A stretch of DNA of 36,656 nt from Ktedonobacteraceae bacterium (lineage in GTDB: Bacteria; Chloroflexota; Ktedonobacteria; Ktedonobacterales; Ktedonobacteraceae). Positions 17,971 to 26,700 of the stretch are shown one piece after another. The stretch covers positions 1 to 36,656 of the forward strand of contig JAFAXQ010000115.1 of NCBI GenBank assembly GCA_019240835.1. The letters run 5' to 3'. The notes under the pieces were generated by a model. It had not been told where the DNA came from, ran no database searches, and was given only the letters and a program-made list of their open reading frames with translations. The first letter of the stretch is position 1. The number at the start of each line of letters is the position of its first letter. The position numbers and the translations under genes were made by a program.

Positions 17971-19600
17971 AGATCCTCTATGTCAAGCCCAGAAAACCCC
18001 ATCAAGAAAGGGGATGAGTTGAGAAAATGGAGAGAACCGCAGAACCCCCTGGAAAAATGAGACAAGGGTCTCTTCGGCCAGCCATAACAGCTCAAAGAAG
18101 AGCTGGCAAAAGAGAAAAAGCAAGACTGAGTGCAGCGTCTTCAGGCAGCCATCAGAGCGTGATCATGACGAGCCTTTTCAAAGACGGCGGGATCGTATGG
18201 CCTACGGGTACGCCACATGGCGTAAATGATGCGAACCCAGATGTTCCAGAGAGCACGCAAAGCCACCGAGTGGCTTTTTCCCTCCTTTCGCTTGCGCTGG
18301 CAATATTCCCGCGCCCAAACTTGAGAACGGGTACTCTGCCAGGCAAATTGGTAGAGAGCGTTGCGCAAATGCTTCAAGCACGCATGACGGCGATGCGCTT
18401 TGCTGAAGTTGCCACTTTGGTAGAGCACCGGAGCAGTCCCGGCCAACGCCGCAAGGCCCTGCGCGTTGGGGTAACGTTCTCGATCATCTCCGATCTCCGC
18501 CAGCAATCGGGGAGCCAAACGCTGACCTGCTCCGGGCAGGCTGGCAAAAAGGGCGTTGTCAGCGTGGCTCAAAAAAAGGGTTTCAATGGCCTCTTCATAC
18601 TCAGCAATCTGCTCCACCAAGGGCAGCAATTGCAGCACCAGAGCTTTCATCAGACGGGCTTTCGTGCGGATCGTGACTTCATCAGCCGTCAAAGAAGGCT
18701 GGCGAAGGTGCTGAAAAATCTTTGCCGCAACCGCCTGGGCTTTGGGATGCTTCCCTTGTTTGAGCGTTTGCGCCAAGTGTGCCTCGGTGGCAGCCAAAGC
18801 GTCAGCAGGAGTGGGAGAGGCTTGCAAAAACAGCAAGGTCGAGCGCTGCTGCAACTTCGTGAACAAAGAAAGCGCGACTGGGTAGTAGCCTTTGAGGCAA
18901 GCGGTGAGCTGATTGACCAGGCGGGTTTGCATTTCAATCAGGCTCTCCTGATCGCGGGTAAGGGCTTTGAGTTCAGCTATCCCCGGCGAATCGGGTTGCA
19001 GCTTGCGCAAGTCGGCCAACTCTGCTCGGCCATACTTCGCCAACAGATAGGCATCAATCTGGTCGGTCTTCCCGCCTGCTGCTCCACGACGGCGATCTAC
19101 TGTTTTGGGGTGAACCGGATAGACCGCAAAACCTGCTTCCAACAGGGTTGTGATGAGCAATCCGTGATTGGTTTCCACGACACATGCCATCTGCTCTTTT
19201 GGCTCGGAGCCGAGAATGCCTTGCAACAGTACTACCAACTGGTCCAACCCGGCTTTGGTATGGGCCACTCGCTTGGAGACCACTTGCTTGCCGACATCGT
19301 CGATGACCATGACATCATGATGGGTATCGCTCCAATCAATCCCTGCATACCACATGTCCTGTCTGCTCCTTTCGTGCAAGTAACTCAAATGATCTCTCTT
19401 GATGCGTGGAGTTCTTTTACAACGGTGCTCGAAGCACGATCCTCCAATGGTCCATGTGCTCAAGAGAGCCGCCAGGGAGGCACGTTCTCCTTTTATCGGT
19501 CGAGCCGAAATCGTCATGAGGTCTTTCCCTGGCAGTTCATTCCATGTCCTCAGTCTATGCTGGGGACGGCCCTTTGTCGAGAGGGCCTGGATTTAGTTTA
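17971..19600 (-). mobile_element. IS110-family insertion sequence (right boundary approximate)
   Basis: Inner boundary at 17971 defined by the inverted copy at 1-117; contains an intact IS110-type transposase with non-coding flanks (17971-18140, 19356-~19600). Confidence 0.8.
18141..19355 (-). CDS. IS110 family transposase (DEDD/RuvC-like)
   Basis: MWYAGIDWSDTHHDVMVIDD...VVETNHGLL...KTDQIDAYLLAKYGRAEL...LASLPGAGQRLAPRLLAEIGD...AALAGTAPVLYQSGNF...KHLRNALYQFAW; SD aggagcagacaggac before the ATG. Confidence 0.95.
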   Translation of the reverse strand: MWYAGIDWSDTHHDVMVIDDVGKQVVSKRVAHTKAGLDQLVVLLQGILGSEPKEQMACVVETNHGLLITTLLEAGFAVYPVHPKTVDRRRGAAGGKTDQIDAYLLAKYGRAELADLRKLQPDSPGIAELKALTRDQESLIEMQTRLVNQLTACLKGYYPVALSLFTKLQQRSTLLFLQASPTPADALAATEAHLAQTLKQGKHPKAQAVAAKIFQHLRQPSLTADEVTIRTKARLMKALVLQLLPLVEQIAEYEEAIETLFLSHADNALFASLPGAGQRLAPRLLAEIGDDRERYPNAQGLAALAGTAPVLYQSGNFSKAHRRHACLKHLRNALYQFAWQSTRSQVWAREYCQRKRKEGKSHSVALRALWNIWVRIIYAMWRTRRPYDPAVFEKARHDHALMAA

Positions 19601-19615
19601 AGGTAAAAGAACGTC

Positions 19616-20461
19616 ATGGCTCACCATGAGAATTCCGACCAAGTGCAACAGATTGGGGACTATACGGTCACCGCCACAAAGCACTCCTTGGAAATTCGCC
19701 GGGACACCACCACATTTACCTTTACCCCAACCGAAGTGTGGGACTTGTTTGACTTGATCCACGACCAAATCTACGCCTACTACTTGCAGATGCGTGAGCT
19801 TGGCCTTGGTCCCTACCCTGCAACAGACATGAGCATTCATCTTCCCTGCTGTACCTACTTGCTGGAAGGCTTCCTCCGGCGCGGAGAGGTCATCCCTAGC
19901 CCGCCAACCGAAAATGGCGTCACCGTCCCATTCATCGTTGATTTTGTTGAGCAAATGCACCTGAAGGAAGAACGAGAGCGGGATCGTCTGGCGGGCTGGC
20001 CGTCCTCACCGCAGGAGCCCATTACTGCTCATTGGACCCGTATGAACGATACACTGATGCTCTGTGCAGGCACCATCGCTGCACGCTATGGCACACAGCG
20101 AGCACAAAGCTCCTCACCGTGGCGAGTCGTGGTCAACTACACCATCCTAGCCGAGCAGGAGGTTGCTATACAACTTGGCTTCTGGCGTATGAGCCATCCA
20201 GGTGCCGATCGTGAGCGTTTGACTCATGCTCGCCAAGATATCATCGCACAGCTTGGGTTGCGTGAAGGAATGGCAGTGTATACTCCTGAAGAGTTCTTGA
20301 AACGTGCCTCTGAATGGTCGCAACCAAGTGCGCCTATGATTTTAGAGTACGATGCCACTGGCAAGCATGCAGAGCACAGAGAGGAGCGCCTCGTGGTCGC
20401 CAAACTGTATCCAGGCGGACATCTCGAGCCATGCGCGTTCGTCTACCAAAGCCTTCAATAA
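19616..20461 (+). CDS. Hypothetical protein
   Basis: 281-aa ORF with protein-like composition; no family recognised. Confidence 0.7.
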   Translation: MAHHENSDQVQQIGDYTVTATKHSLEIRRDTTTFTFTPTEVWDLFDLIHDQIYAYYLQMRELGLGPYPATDMSIHLPCCTYLLEGFLRRGEVIPSPPTENGVTVPFIVDFVEQMHLKEERERDRLAGWPSSPQEPITAHWTRMNDTLMLCAGTIAARYGTQRAQSSSPWRVVVNYTILAEQEVAIQLGFWRMSHPGADRERLTHARQDIIAQLGLREGMAVYTPEEFLKRASEWSQPSAPMILEYDATGKHAEHREERLVVAKLYPGGHLEPCAFVYQSLQ

Positions 20462-20726
20462 GCTCAACGGAGAATGAGCGCCTGACGGGCGACAACCCGG
20501 CAGCACGTGACAGGCGCTATGAAAGAAACGATTGAAAGGAAGTTCGTCGTCGAGTACCATGCAGACGCCATTACTGGTTGAACACTTTCATACTGCCCGG
20601 CGGGTTGACGTAGAACAGCAGGACGCACACGTGCGCGAGCTGCTTAAAAGCATGCCAAGGAACGAAGAAAACCATGGTCCATCTTGACGCTTTGGAAGCA
20701 GACCTTGAAGAGCGAAAGGGAAGAAG

Positions 20727-21095
20727 ATGCCAGAACAGAATGCAAAGCGGCACAGAATCTTAACGTTTTATGGATATCGTACTGTACGCGTGGATAACTC
20801 TGCTGATACTGAGAGCAATATGAAGTCAATCGTCAGAGGGTATGCTTCGCTCAATGGGAAGATCAACCAAATGTTGAGCTTAAATCCTGGGATGATCATT
20901 TACAGTGTCAGCCATACAACAACATCCCTGCCTCCAGAAAGTGAGGCTTCTACCATGCTAGCAATTATGCAGTCAGCAACCATTGTGTATTCCGGCTCGC
21001 TCACACAAGGAGTGAAGTCTGTTCGCACAGATGGGCAGCACATTGACGACAATTCGGGGTATGGTGCCCTTATGGAAGTTGACCTACAAGGATGA
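20727..21095 (+). CDS. Hypothetical protein
   Basis: 122-aa ORF preceded by a gggaagaag SD-like sequence; no family recognised. Confidence 0.6.
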   Translation: MPEQNAKRHRILTFYGYRTVRVDNSADTESNMKSIVRGYASLNGKINQMLSLNPGMIIYSVSHTTTSLPPESEASTMLAIMQSATIVYSGSLTQGVKSVRTDGQHIDDNSGYGALMEVDLQG

Positions 21096-21188
21096 ACCTA
21101 GGCGAAGGAGGCACCCCCTTCGCCTAGTACCGCTTCACAGAAAAAGGGGTCGAGTTGGAGAGGGCACCAGAAGCGGGAGGGAAAGAAT

Positions 21189-21425
21189 ATGGATAGCCAG
21201 ACGCGAAAAGGGTTGTTGCAGTGGCGCGGTTTACGAGGGCGGCGGGTGAGTCAGATTGGTGCAAATCGGTGGGTGGCAGAGCAACGCATCGCTGGCAAGT
21301 GGCGGACGCTGCGTGATAAGCAGCAGCAGTTTCGTATTTTTGCGACGCTTGATGAAGCGCTTGCTGCCTCTGAGGCTGATCGGCTAGAGTGGGAAGTGCT
21401 AGAGCAGCGTTTGGAGGATGAGTGA
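21189..21425 (+). CDS. Hypothetical protein
   Basis: 78 aa; GGGAGGGAAAG SD; overlaps the next ORF start. Confidence 0.6.
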   Translation: MDSQTRKGLLQWRGLRGRRVSQIGANRWVAEQRIAGKWRTLRDKQQQFRIFATLDEALAASEADRLEWEVLEQRLEDE

Positions 21426-21688
21426 GGACGAGTATGGAGAAACCGACGGATCGTCTTCGGCGTCTAGCGCGAGAAGCCAAGCAAGATGGCCTGACGCAAC
21501 CCTGGGCGATGACATATCTAATGGAGCGACTGGAGTACAGCGAGCAACGTCTGGCGCATGCTCGTTCACAGGACACACGCGGCGGGGATGCGGATGCGCA
21601 AGTAATACGCCTGGAAAATGAAGCGCTGGCCCTTGTGCTCTTGGCGGTACTCAAAGCCTATCCAGCTGGCGCTGACGTGGAACTATGA
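21422..21688 (+). CDS. Hypothetical protein (small, helical)
   Basis: 88 aa (GTG start; alternative ATG at 21434), overlaps the preceding stop. Confidence 0.55.
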   Translation: MRTSMEKPTDRLRRLAREAKQDGLTQPWAMTYLMERLEYSEQRLAHARSQDTRGGDADAQVIRLENEALALVLLAVLKAYPAGADVEL

Positions 21689-21701
21689 GCAAGGGAGAGG
21701 A

Positions 21702-21896
21702 ATGTGGGGCATACGGCCTTCATCGTGTTTTGACATGACAGAAGCCGCATGTGGAGCAATTTGCAAGTTGAGCTTAAAAAAGGAGAAATACGTTCGCTGG
21801 TCTGAGAGGCATTTGTGCCACGAACTCTCTATTGAACTTGATGAGCTGGGGCGTAGGCAGATGGTAGAGGTACTTGAAGCGTGGCAACACTTGTAG
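21702..21896 (+). CDS. Hypothetical protein
   Basis: 64 aa from an ATG with SD aagggagagg (the tracked ORF opens at 21618). Confidence 0.5.
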   Translation: MWGIRPSSCFDMTEAACGAICKLSLKKEKYVRWSERHLCHELSIELDELGRRQMVEVLEAWQHL

Positions 21897-21945
21897 CCAA
21901 TTTCTCGTCGCGTTGATCACATCGAGCAGAACAGGAGTATATCTG

Positions 21946-22581
21946 ATGAGTGAGCAAGAGGATGAAGAAGCACAGGTGGGAACTCCTCTTTCTCAGGGAG
22001 AGGAGCTTTCCCGTGAGAAGTTGGAAGATGAGATTATGAAGATGCTCGCCTGCTTGCACCCGCTTCCGATCAAGATAGAGCGGGTGAAGGGTGTTCACTA
22101 TCCCGAAGGACACGGATTCATGATCGTCGATGAGAAAAGCCGTGAAGAGTACGGCCTGGAGGGGAAAGACACCGTCTATCGGTGGGATGTGGGCAATGAG
22201 CAGTGTAACGGCCTCGATATGCTCTTTACAGTGGCGCTCTATGGATCCCTGAACTATCGAACAGAGAAGCTGCTGGAAGCACAAGCTAGGGAGTGGTCTG
22301 ACGGACGGCTGCGTTCAGAGGAACGGGAGCGGCTGAGAAAAGAAGTGCAGGGAATGCATAAGGTATCTATAAAACTCTTTGATGGTGCAAGGGTTGAGCG
22401 GGTTATTCGTCGCAAGTCAATAATTATGTACAAAGAACGTATTATCCATATTATTGCCTTTTTTACTTTACATGGGAAGAAGCATCGAGCTTGGTACACG
22501 CTGACTGATGGATGGCATGAGATTCCAGTTGATGTTCCGCTCAACACCTTGCAGAATGAGCATGGCACCATCGACCTCTGA
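21946..22581 (+). CDS. Hypothetical protein
   Basis: MSEQEDEEAQVG... ORF, about 211 aa, protein-like composition. Confidence 0.65.
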   Translation: MSEQEDEEAQVGTPLSQGEELSREKLEDEIMKMLACLHPLPIKIERVKGVHYPEGHGFMIVDEKSREEYGLEGKDTVYRWDVGNEQCNGLDMLFTVALYGSLNYRTEKLLEAQAREWSDGRLRSEERERLRKEVQGMHKVSIKLFDGARVERVIRRKSIIMYKERIIHIIAFFTLHGKKHRAWYTLTDGWHEIPVDVPLNTLQNEHGTIDL

Positions 22582-22604
22582 GAGGGGCTTGTCTTTCTAT
22601 CCCG

Positions 22605-22630
22605 TTTGTGGAAGCAGTGGTTTCCACTTC
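22605..22630. repeat. Dispersed palindrome, copy 3 (degenerate)
   Basis: TTTGTGGAAGCAGTGGTTTCCACTTC, same layout as the perfect copy at 17516. Confidence 0.6.
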
Positions 22631-22702
22631 TTTCTTTAGGATTTGGGTTGCATGATTTGCGTGGGTGTAGCGTCCTACAAATGCTGTGGGGCGTTTGGAG
22701 GT

Positions 22703-22865
22703 ACTTCTTATAGGCGATAGTAAAGAGGACAATGGGGGTGATATTCAGGTGTTGTTAGTTGAGGTTAACGGATAGCGGTGGTCTCGCTGCGACAATTTTG
22801 TGATTACCTGGATGTGGACTGGTCAGGGCAGCGTCAACGTGTGTTGCGAGATGACGTTCTTTGCG
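22703..22865 (+). pseudogene. Decayed partial duplicate of the downstream antirepressor 5' region
   Basis: Reads DIQVLLVEVNG*... then, in another frame, VSLRQFCDYLDVDWSGQRQRVLRDDVL, paralleling ELQVLLVEVEGERRVYVPIRQFCDYLKLDWSGQRQRMVRDETL of the intact gene. Confidence 0.8.
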
Positions 22866-22936
22866 TCGATTTCGGGTTAGGTGTACAAAGAGTTTTATGT
22901 GGGTGTAGCACCCACACCGCCTACGGAAAGGTAGTG

Positions 22937-23962
22937 ATGGTCATGGTTGACAATATGGAAAACGCTGGCGATGGCTTAGAAGGTGTACAGGAACAGGAGA
23001 AAGCTCTGATCCCCATACAGGAGGGCCGGACAGATTTTCATGGAGATGAGCTTCAAGTATTACTAGTAGAGGTTGAGGGTGAGCGTAGGGTCTATGTGCC
23101 AATTCGGCAGTTTTGTGACTACTTAAAGTTAGATTGGTCAGGCCAGCGTCAGCGTATGGTTCGTGACGAGACATTGGCAGAAGAAATGACCAGCGTGGTT
23201 ATTACACCCACGATGGTCCCTGGCCAGGGATACAAGCAACGATATACAGTGATTTGCTTGCCCTTAGAAATGTTACCTGGCTGGTTGTTCGGCGTCACGC
23301 CCTCACGCGTTAAGCAAGAGTTTCGAGAGAAAGTACGTCTTTACCGGAAAAAATGCTATCGCGCCCTATGGGATTCCTTTCTGCGTGGTGAGCTTTTTCC
23401 CGAAGAGACGGCTGTGGTCATCTCTTCCACGATGGGAGCGACGACCATTGTTCCCTCCGGCGATCCCAGGATCGACGCATTAACCGAGCAGATTGATTTC
23501 TTAACCAGTATCAAGGCGTTCCTAGAAGAGCATCGTGCGGCGCTGCTGCAAGAGATCGGTGTGGTTCTCGAAGCAGGTCAGCAGCAGCTTCTTCGGCAAG
23601 GCAACGAGCTCTCTGCCCAATTGACGTATATTACCTCGTTGCTTGAAGGGCTGGTTGGCCGCCAGGCAGCGACGGAGGCGCAGTTGACGCGGGTTGATGA
23701 GCGAACCAAGCGCTTGACTCCTGCACACGCACGGGCCGTTCAAGGCATGGTTGAGCGGATTGTCGAAGCACATCGGCGGCGTCATCCGCGTGGGCCGGAG
23801 GTCACGCACATGCACGTGTATAGTCGGCTGAAAACGCGGTTCCGGGCCGGGAAGTTTGATGAGATTGATGATGCGCGTTATGGGGAAGTGGAAACCTTTC
23901 TGCATGAGATGCTTCAGCAGGTGATGAGCGGCGAGGAGCCGACGCAGGGGAGTCTTTTCTGA
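22937..23962 (+). CDS. Phage antirepressor-type protein (P22_AR_N + ORF6C-like)
   Basis: YVPIRQFCDYLKLDWSGQRQRMVRDETL is P22_AR_N-like; C-terminal VYSRLKTRFRAGKFDEIDDARYGEVETFL resembles ORF6C. SD ggaaagg before the ATG at 22937. Confidence 0.85.
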   Translation: MVMVDNMENAGDGLEGVQEQEKALIPIQEGRTDFHGDELQVLLVEVEGERRVYVPIRQFCDYLKLDWSGQRQRMVRDETLAEEMTSVVITPTMVPGQGYKQRYTVICLPLEMLPGWLFGVTPSRVKQEFREKVRLYRKKCYRALWDSFLRGELFPEETAVVISSTMGATTIVPSGDPRIDALTEQIDFLTSIKAFLEEHRAALLQEIGVVLEAGQQQLLRQGNELSAQLTYITSLLEGLVGRQAATEAQLTRVDERTKRLTPAHARAVQGMVERIVEAHRRRHPRGPEVTHMHVYSRLKTRFRAGKFDEIDDARYGEVETFLHEMLQQVMSGEEPTQGSLF

Positions 23963-23964
23963 AC

Positions 23965-24282
23965 ATGTGCAGAGAAGTTGTGGAACCAATCGCGTTCGCA
24001 ATGCATGAAGGAAGCAGAGGTATAGAAGACGAGTTTTTTGAAGAAGCACTCGAGCCTGAGAACTGGGCGGAGGAGCATGTTCTTCAGACAGATGGGACGC
24101 TTTATTTGCGGAGTGCAGCGCGACGCGAGGGATTTTCCCCTGAGGCAACACAAGCTCTGGCGCGTTTTCTTTCTGAGCATATTACGTTACCGAATCTCAC
24201 GCCGACTTCAGCGACTTTACCCCTCGCTGGGTTGATCTGGGCGGTGAGAATGCTGAAATTCAGCATTCTTGAGTGTCTTTGA
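23965..24282 (+). CDS. Hypothetical protein
   Basis: 105-aa ORF immediately after the antirepressor; no family recognised. Confidence 0.5.
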   Translation: MCREVVEPIAFAMHEGSRGIEDEFFEEALEPENWAEEHVLQTDGTLYLRSAARREGFSPEATQALARFLSEHITLPNLTPTSATLPLAGLIWAVRMLKFSILECL

Positions 24283-24300
24283 TCTTGAAAGGAGCAACCG

Positions 24301-24579
24301 ATGCTACGGAATATCAATTCGTTTATTCCAGTCCTCGTCATTGACGAGGATGGTGTGATTTCTGATCCAAAAACTGAGGTACTTGTGCATCTTCCTGCTG
24401 TCCTCTGTAAGGGAGATACCATCACCTTGCAAGCACATGATCGGGAGGAACGTTCTGATGCTGTCGTGACAGACATTGCCTACTATACGCGCGAGTCTTC
24501 TCCGACGCCACTGCAAGCCTATATTCAGGTGTTTGTGAGTTACACACGGACCCGCAGGCAGGTCGAGGCACAAGGGTAG
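24301..24579 (+). CDS. Hypothetical protein
   Basis: 92-aa ORF with upstream gaaaggag SD. Confidence 0.6.
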   Translation: MLRNINSFIPVLVIDEDGVISDPKTEVLVHLPAVLCKGDTITLQAHDREERSDAVVTDIAYYTRESSPTPLQAYIQVFVSYTRTRRQVEAQG

Positions 24580-24584
24580 TGAGA

Positions 24585-24606
24585 TGCGGAAACAATTGAT
24601 TCCGCG
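24585..24606. repeat. Dispersed palindrome, copy 4
   Basis: TGCGGAAACAATTGATTCCGCG, same GCGGAA...TTCCGC layout, 11 nt before the serine hydrolase start. Confidence 0.65.
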
Positions 24607-24617
24607 AAAGGAGTGTT

Positions 24618-25967
24618 ATGATAGCGGACCTCAAGGAGCGTGTTGAGACCTACCTTGCCCAAGTTCAGCGTAATTTACACCTGCCGGGTCTGTCGATCTC
24701 GATAGTCCAGCACGGAGAAGTTGTGTATACTGCGGGTCTGGGGATGGCTTCCCCTGGCCGGGCCGTGTCTCCGCGCACACCGTTTATCCTGGGGTCGCTC
24801 TCGAAGTCTTTCACTGCCCTAGCCATTATGCAGCTCGTCGAGTGTGGAAAGCTGCGCTTGGATGATCCAGTGCAACAGCATATTCCCTGGTTTACTGTGG
24901 CTTCTCCGGATGTGGCTCATATGACGGTTCGGCATTTACTCACACACACAAGCGGGTTATCCTGCTACGCTGGCCGGAACCTGCTTTCTGGCCGGGGTAA
25001 TAAGTCAGTCGAACAGTCGGTGCATGACTTGGCTGGTGTGAAGCTGGTACACACGCCTGGAGCACACTTTGAGTATAGTAACTCGAATTACCTCATGCTG
25101 ACGCTCCTGATAGAAGTCGTGTCAAGGCAGTCTTACCCGTCCTATATGGAAGAGCACGTTTTCAAGCCGCTCTTGATGCATGACAGCTTTGTCTCTCACG
25201 TGGCTGCTGCCCCTGCACTCGCGCAAGGCTACCGATGGTGGTTCGGCTTGCCTCTGCCATTTCATGCTCCTTATCTGTATGATGCACAAGGGGCTGCATT
25301 TCTGATCTCTAGTGCTGCCGACATGGCACGGTGGCTCTTGTTGCATCTAGGGGATGGATCACTTGACGGTGTTCGTCTGCTCTCGCCTGCCGGAATGGAG
25401 GAAATGCATCGGCCTCAGATGAACACGAAGAAGGGGGGATCACAGGCTGCACTGGGATGGCGCGTGAAGAAGCTGACGGGTGAGTCCCTTCTCAGACATG
25501 GCGGCGAGGTCTCAAATTTCCGTGCTGAGATGATGATCTTACTTGGCCGAAAGCTGGGTGTGGTCGTGCTGGCAAATTGTAATAATGGGGTGGTCGCGCA
25601 CCTCGGACTTGATCAGATGGCTGACAACGTGATGCGACTCCTGCTTGGCCTGCCAGTCCCAACACCACGCCTGACCTTCTCGCGCTTTTATGCGGGGCTG
25701 AATGTCGTGCTGCTCTTGCTCACACTGCTACAGGTAGGAGTATGGACTTTCTTGGCGCTCTCCGCAGGACCTACGATGGCTCTCGCGCTCATCCTGACGC
25801 TTGATCTGCTTTGGCCTTTCCTAGTGCTCTTCTGGTTTCCATGCATAGTAGATATGCCTTGGCGTGGGCTTCGGCTCTATGTCCCTGACCTAGCGTACTG
25901 GTTGGGTGGGATCAGTGTCGTGACTGTGGTGCTGAACGTGATGATCCTCTTGAAATGGTTCTTGTAG
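24618..25967 (+). CDS. Serine hydrolase (beta-lactamase class C family) with C-terminal membrane region
   Basis: SLSKSFTALAIMQLVE (SxxK), FEYSNSNYLML (YxN), LLRHGGEVSNF; hydrophobic C-terminal segments. Confidence 0.92.
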   Translation: MIADLKERVETYLAQVQRNLHLPGLSISIVQHGEVVYTAGLGMASPGRAVSPRTPFILGSLSKSFTALAIMQLVECGKLRLDDPVQQHIPWFTVASPDVAHMTVRHLLTHTSGLSCYAGRNLLSGRGNKSVEQSVHDLAGVKLVHTPGAHFEYSNSNYLMLTLLIEVVSRQSYPSYMEEHVFKPLLMHDSFVSHVAAAPALAQGYRWWFGLPLPFHAPYLYDAQGAAFLISSAADMARWLLLHLGDGSLDGVRLLSPAGMEEMHRPQMNTKKGGSQAALGWRVKKLTGESLLRHGGEVSNFRAEMMILLGRKLGVVVLANCNNGVVAHLGLDQMADNVMRLLLGLPVPTPRLTFSRFYAGLNVVLLLLTLLQVGVWTFLALSAGPTMALALILTLDLLWPFLVLFWFPCIVDMPWRGLRLYVPDLAYWLGGISVVTVVLNVMILLKWFL

Positions 25968-25982
25968 GAGTGCGAGGTCTGC

Positions 25983-26088
25983 GTTCCCCCTTACGCTCCC
26001 CTAATGGGGGAACGCGCTCTTTTGAAGAGCTTGTAAACCAAAATAAGGAGGGTATATTCCCCCTTGCGGCTCCCCTGTGGGGGAACTA
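25983..26088. repeat. Two C/G-rich imperfect hairpin units
   Basis: gttcccccttacgctcccctaatgggggaac and ttcccccttgcggctcccctgtgggggaac, about 70 bp apart. Confidence 0.55.
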
Positions 26089-26519
26089 GTCTCTTCGTCT
26101 GGACGTGAGGAAGGTGTTCTGATGCGCACAACGGCTTCAACACACGCTGGCCCTGAAGTGGCCGTTCTGGGTTATTTCCCTTCGTGTACATTACATTGCG
26201 CATCATAGTTTTGACAATTCGATGTCGTAGAACAGTTATTTTAGTGAGAAGGAAAAGTCTCACAACTCATCTCATTGTGCAGGTTTTCGAGGTTGATTTG
26301 TGGACGGCGATAGATTTCGCCTTCTAGAAGGGACTTGAAGGGCTTGAATAGATGAGTAAAAAAAGCGAAGTTATGGAGCCGCTTTCCTCTCTCTTATGTG
26401 TGCCAGAAATCTTGTACTAGAGATTTTAATACGAGTAAGAGAAAAGAGATGTAGTGTTCCTCTGATCAAAGAAGAAACATGTAAACAAGAGAGCGTTTTT
26501 CTTTGTTTCGCCTCTGCTG

Positions 26520-26700
26520 GTGGAATCTCCTCCAACACCGCTTGCAGGTGCTCGTGGGTCTCTTTGGTTTTGGGATGGAGTGAACCGTAGACCGCTTTGC
26601 GGATCACAAGAGCACGCTGATACAGGGCGGCAGCGTCTTGAAGGTTGCCCTGTGCTGCTCGGAGAGCAGCGAACCCATCCAGTGAGGAACACCGCTTGTC
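26520..26700 (-). pseudogene. TPR-protein C-terminal fragment
   Basis: DGFAALRAAQGNLQDAAALYQRALVIRKAVYGSLHPKTKETHEHLQAVLEE is a TPR_12-like repeat; no complete gene. Confidence 0.6.

Noticed and set aside
18027-19601. 524-aa + strand ORF
   Set aside because: Antisense to the intact IS110 transposase and its non-coding ends; composition is a mirror of that gene and no family is recognisable.
24247-24269. AGAATGCTGAA-A-TTCAGCATTCT inverted repeat
   Set aside because: Clear 11-bp-arm hairpin but near the end of a small ORF; most likely a terminator or chance and not linked to another signal.
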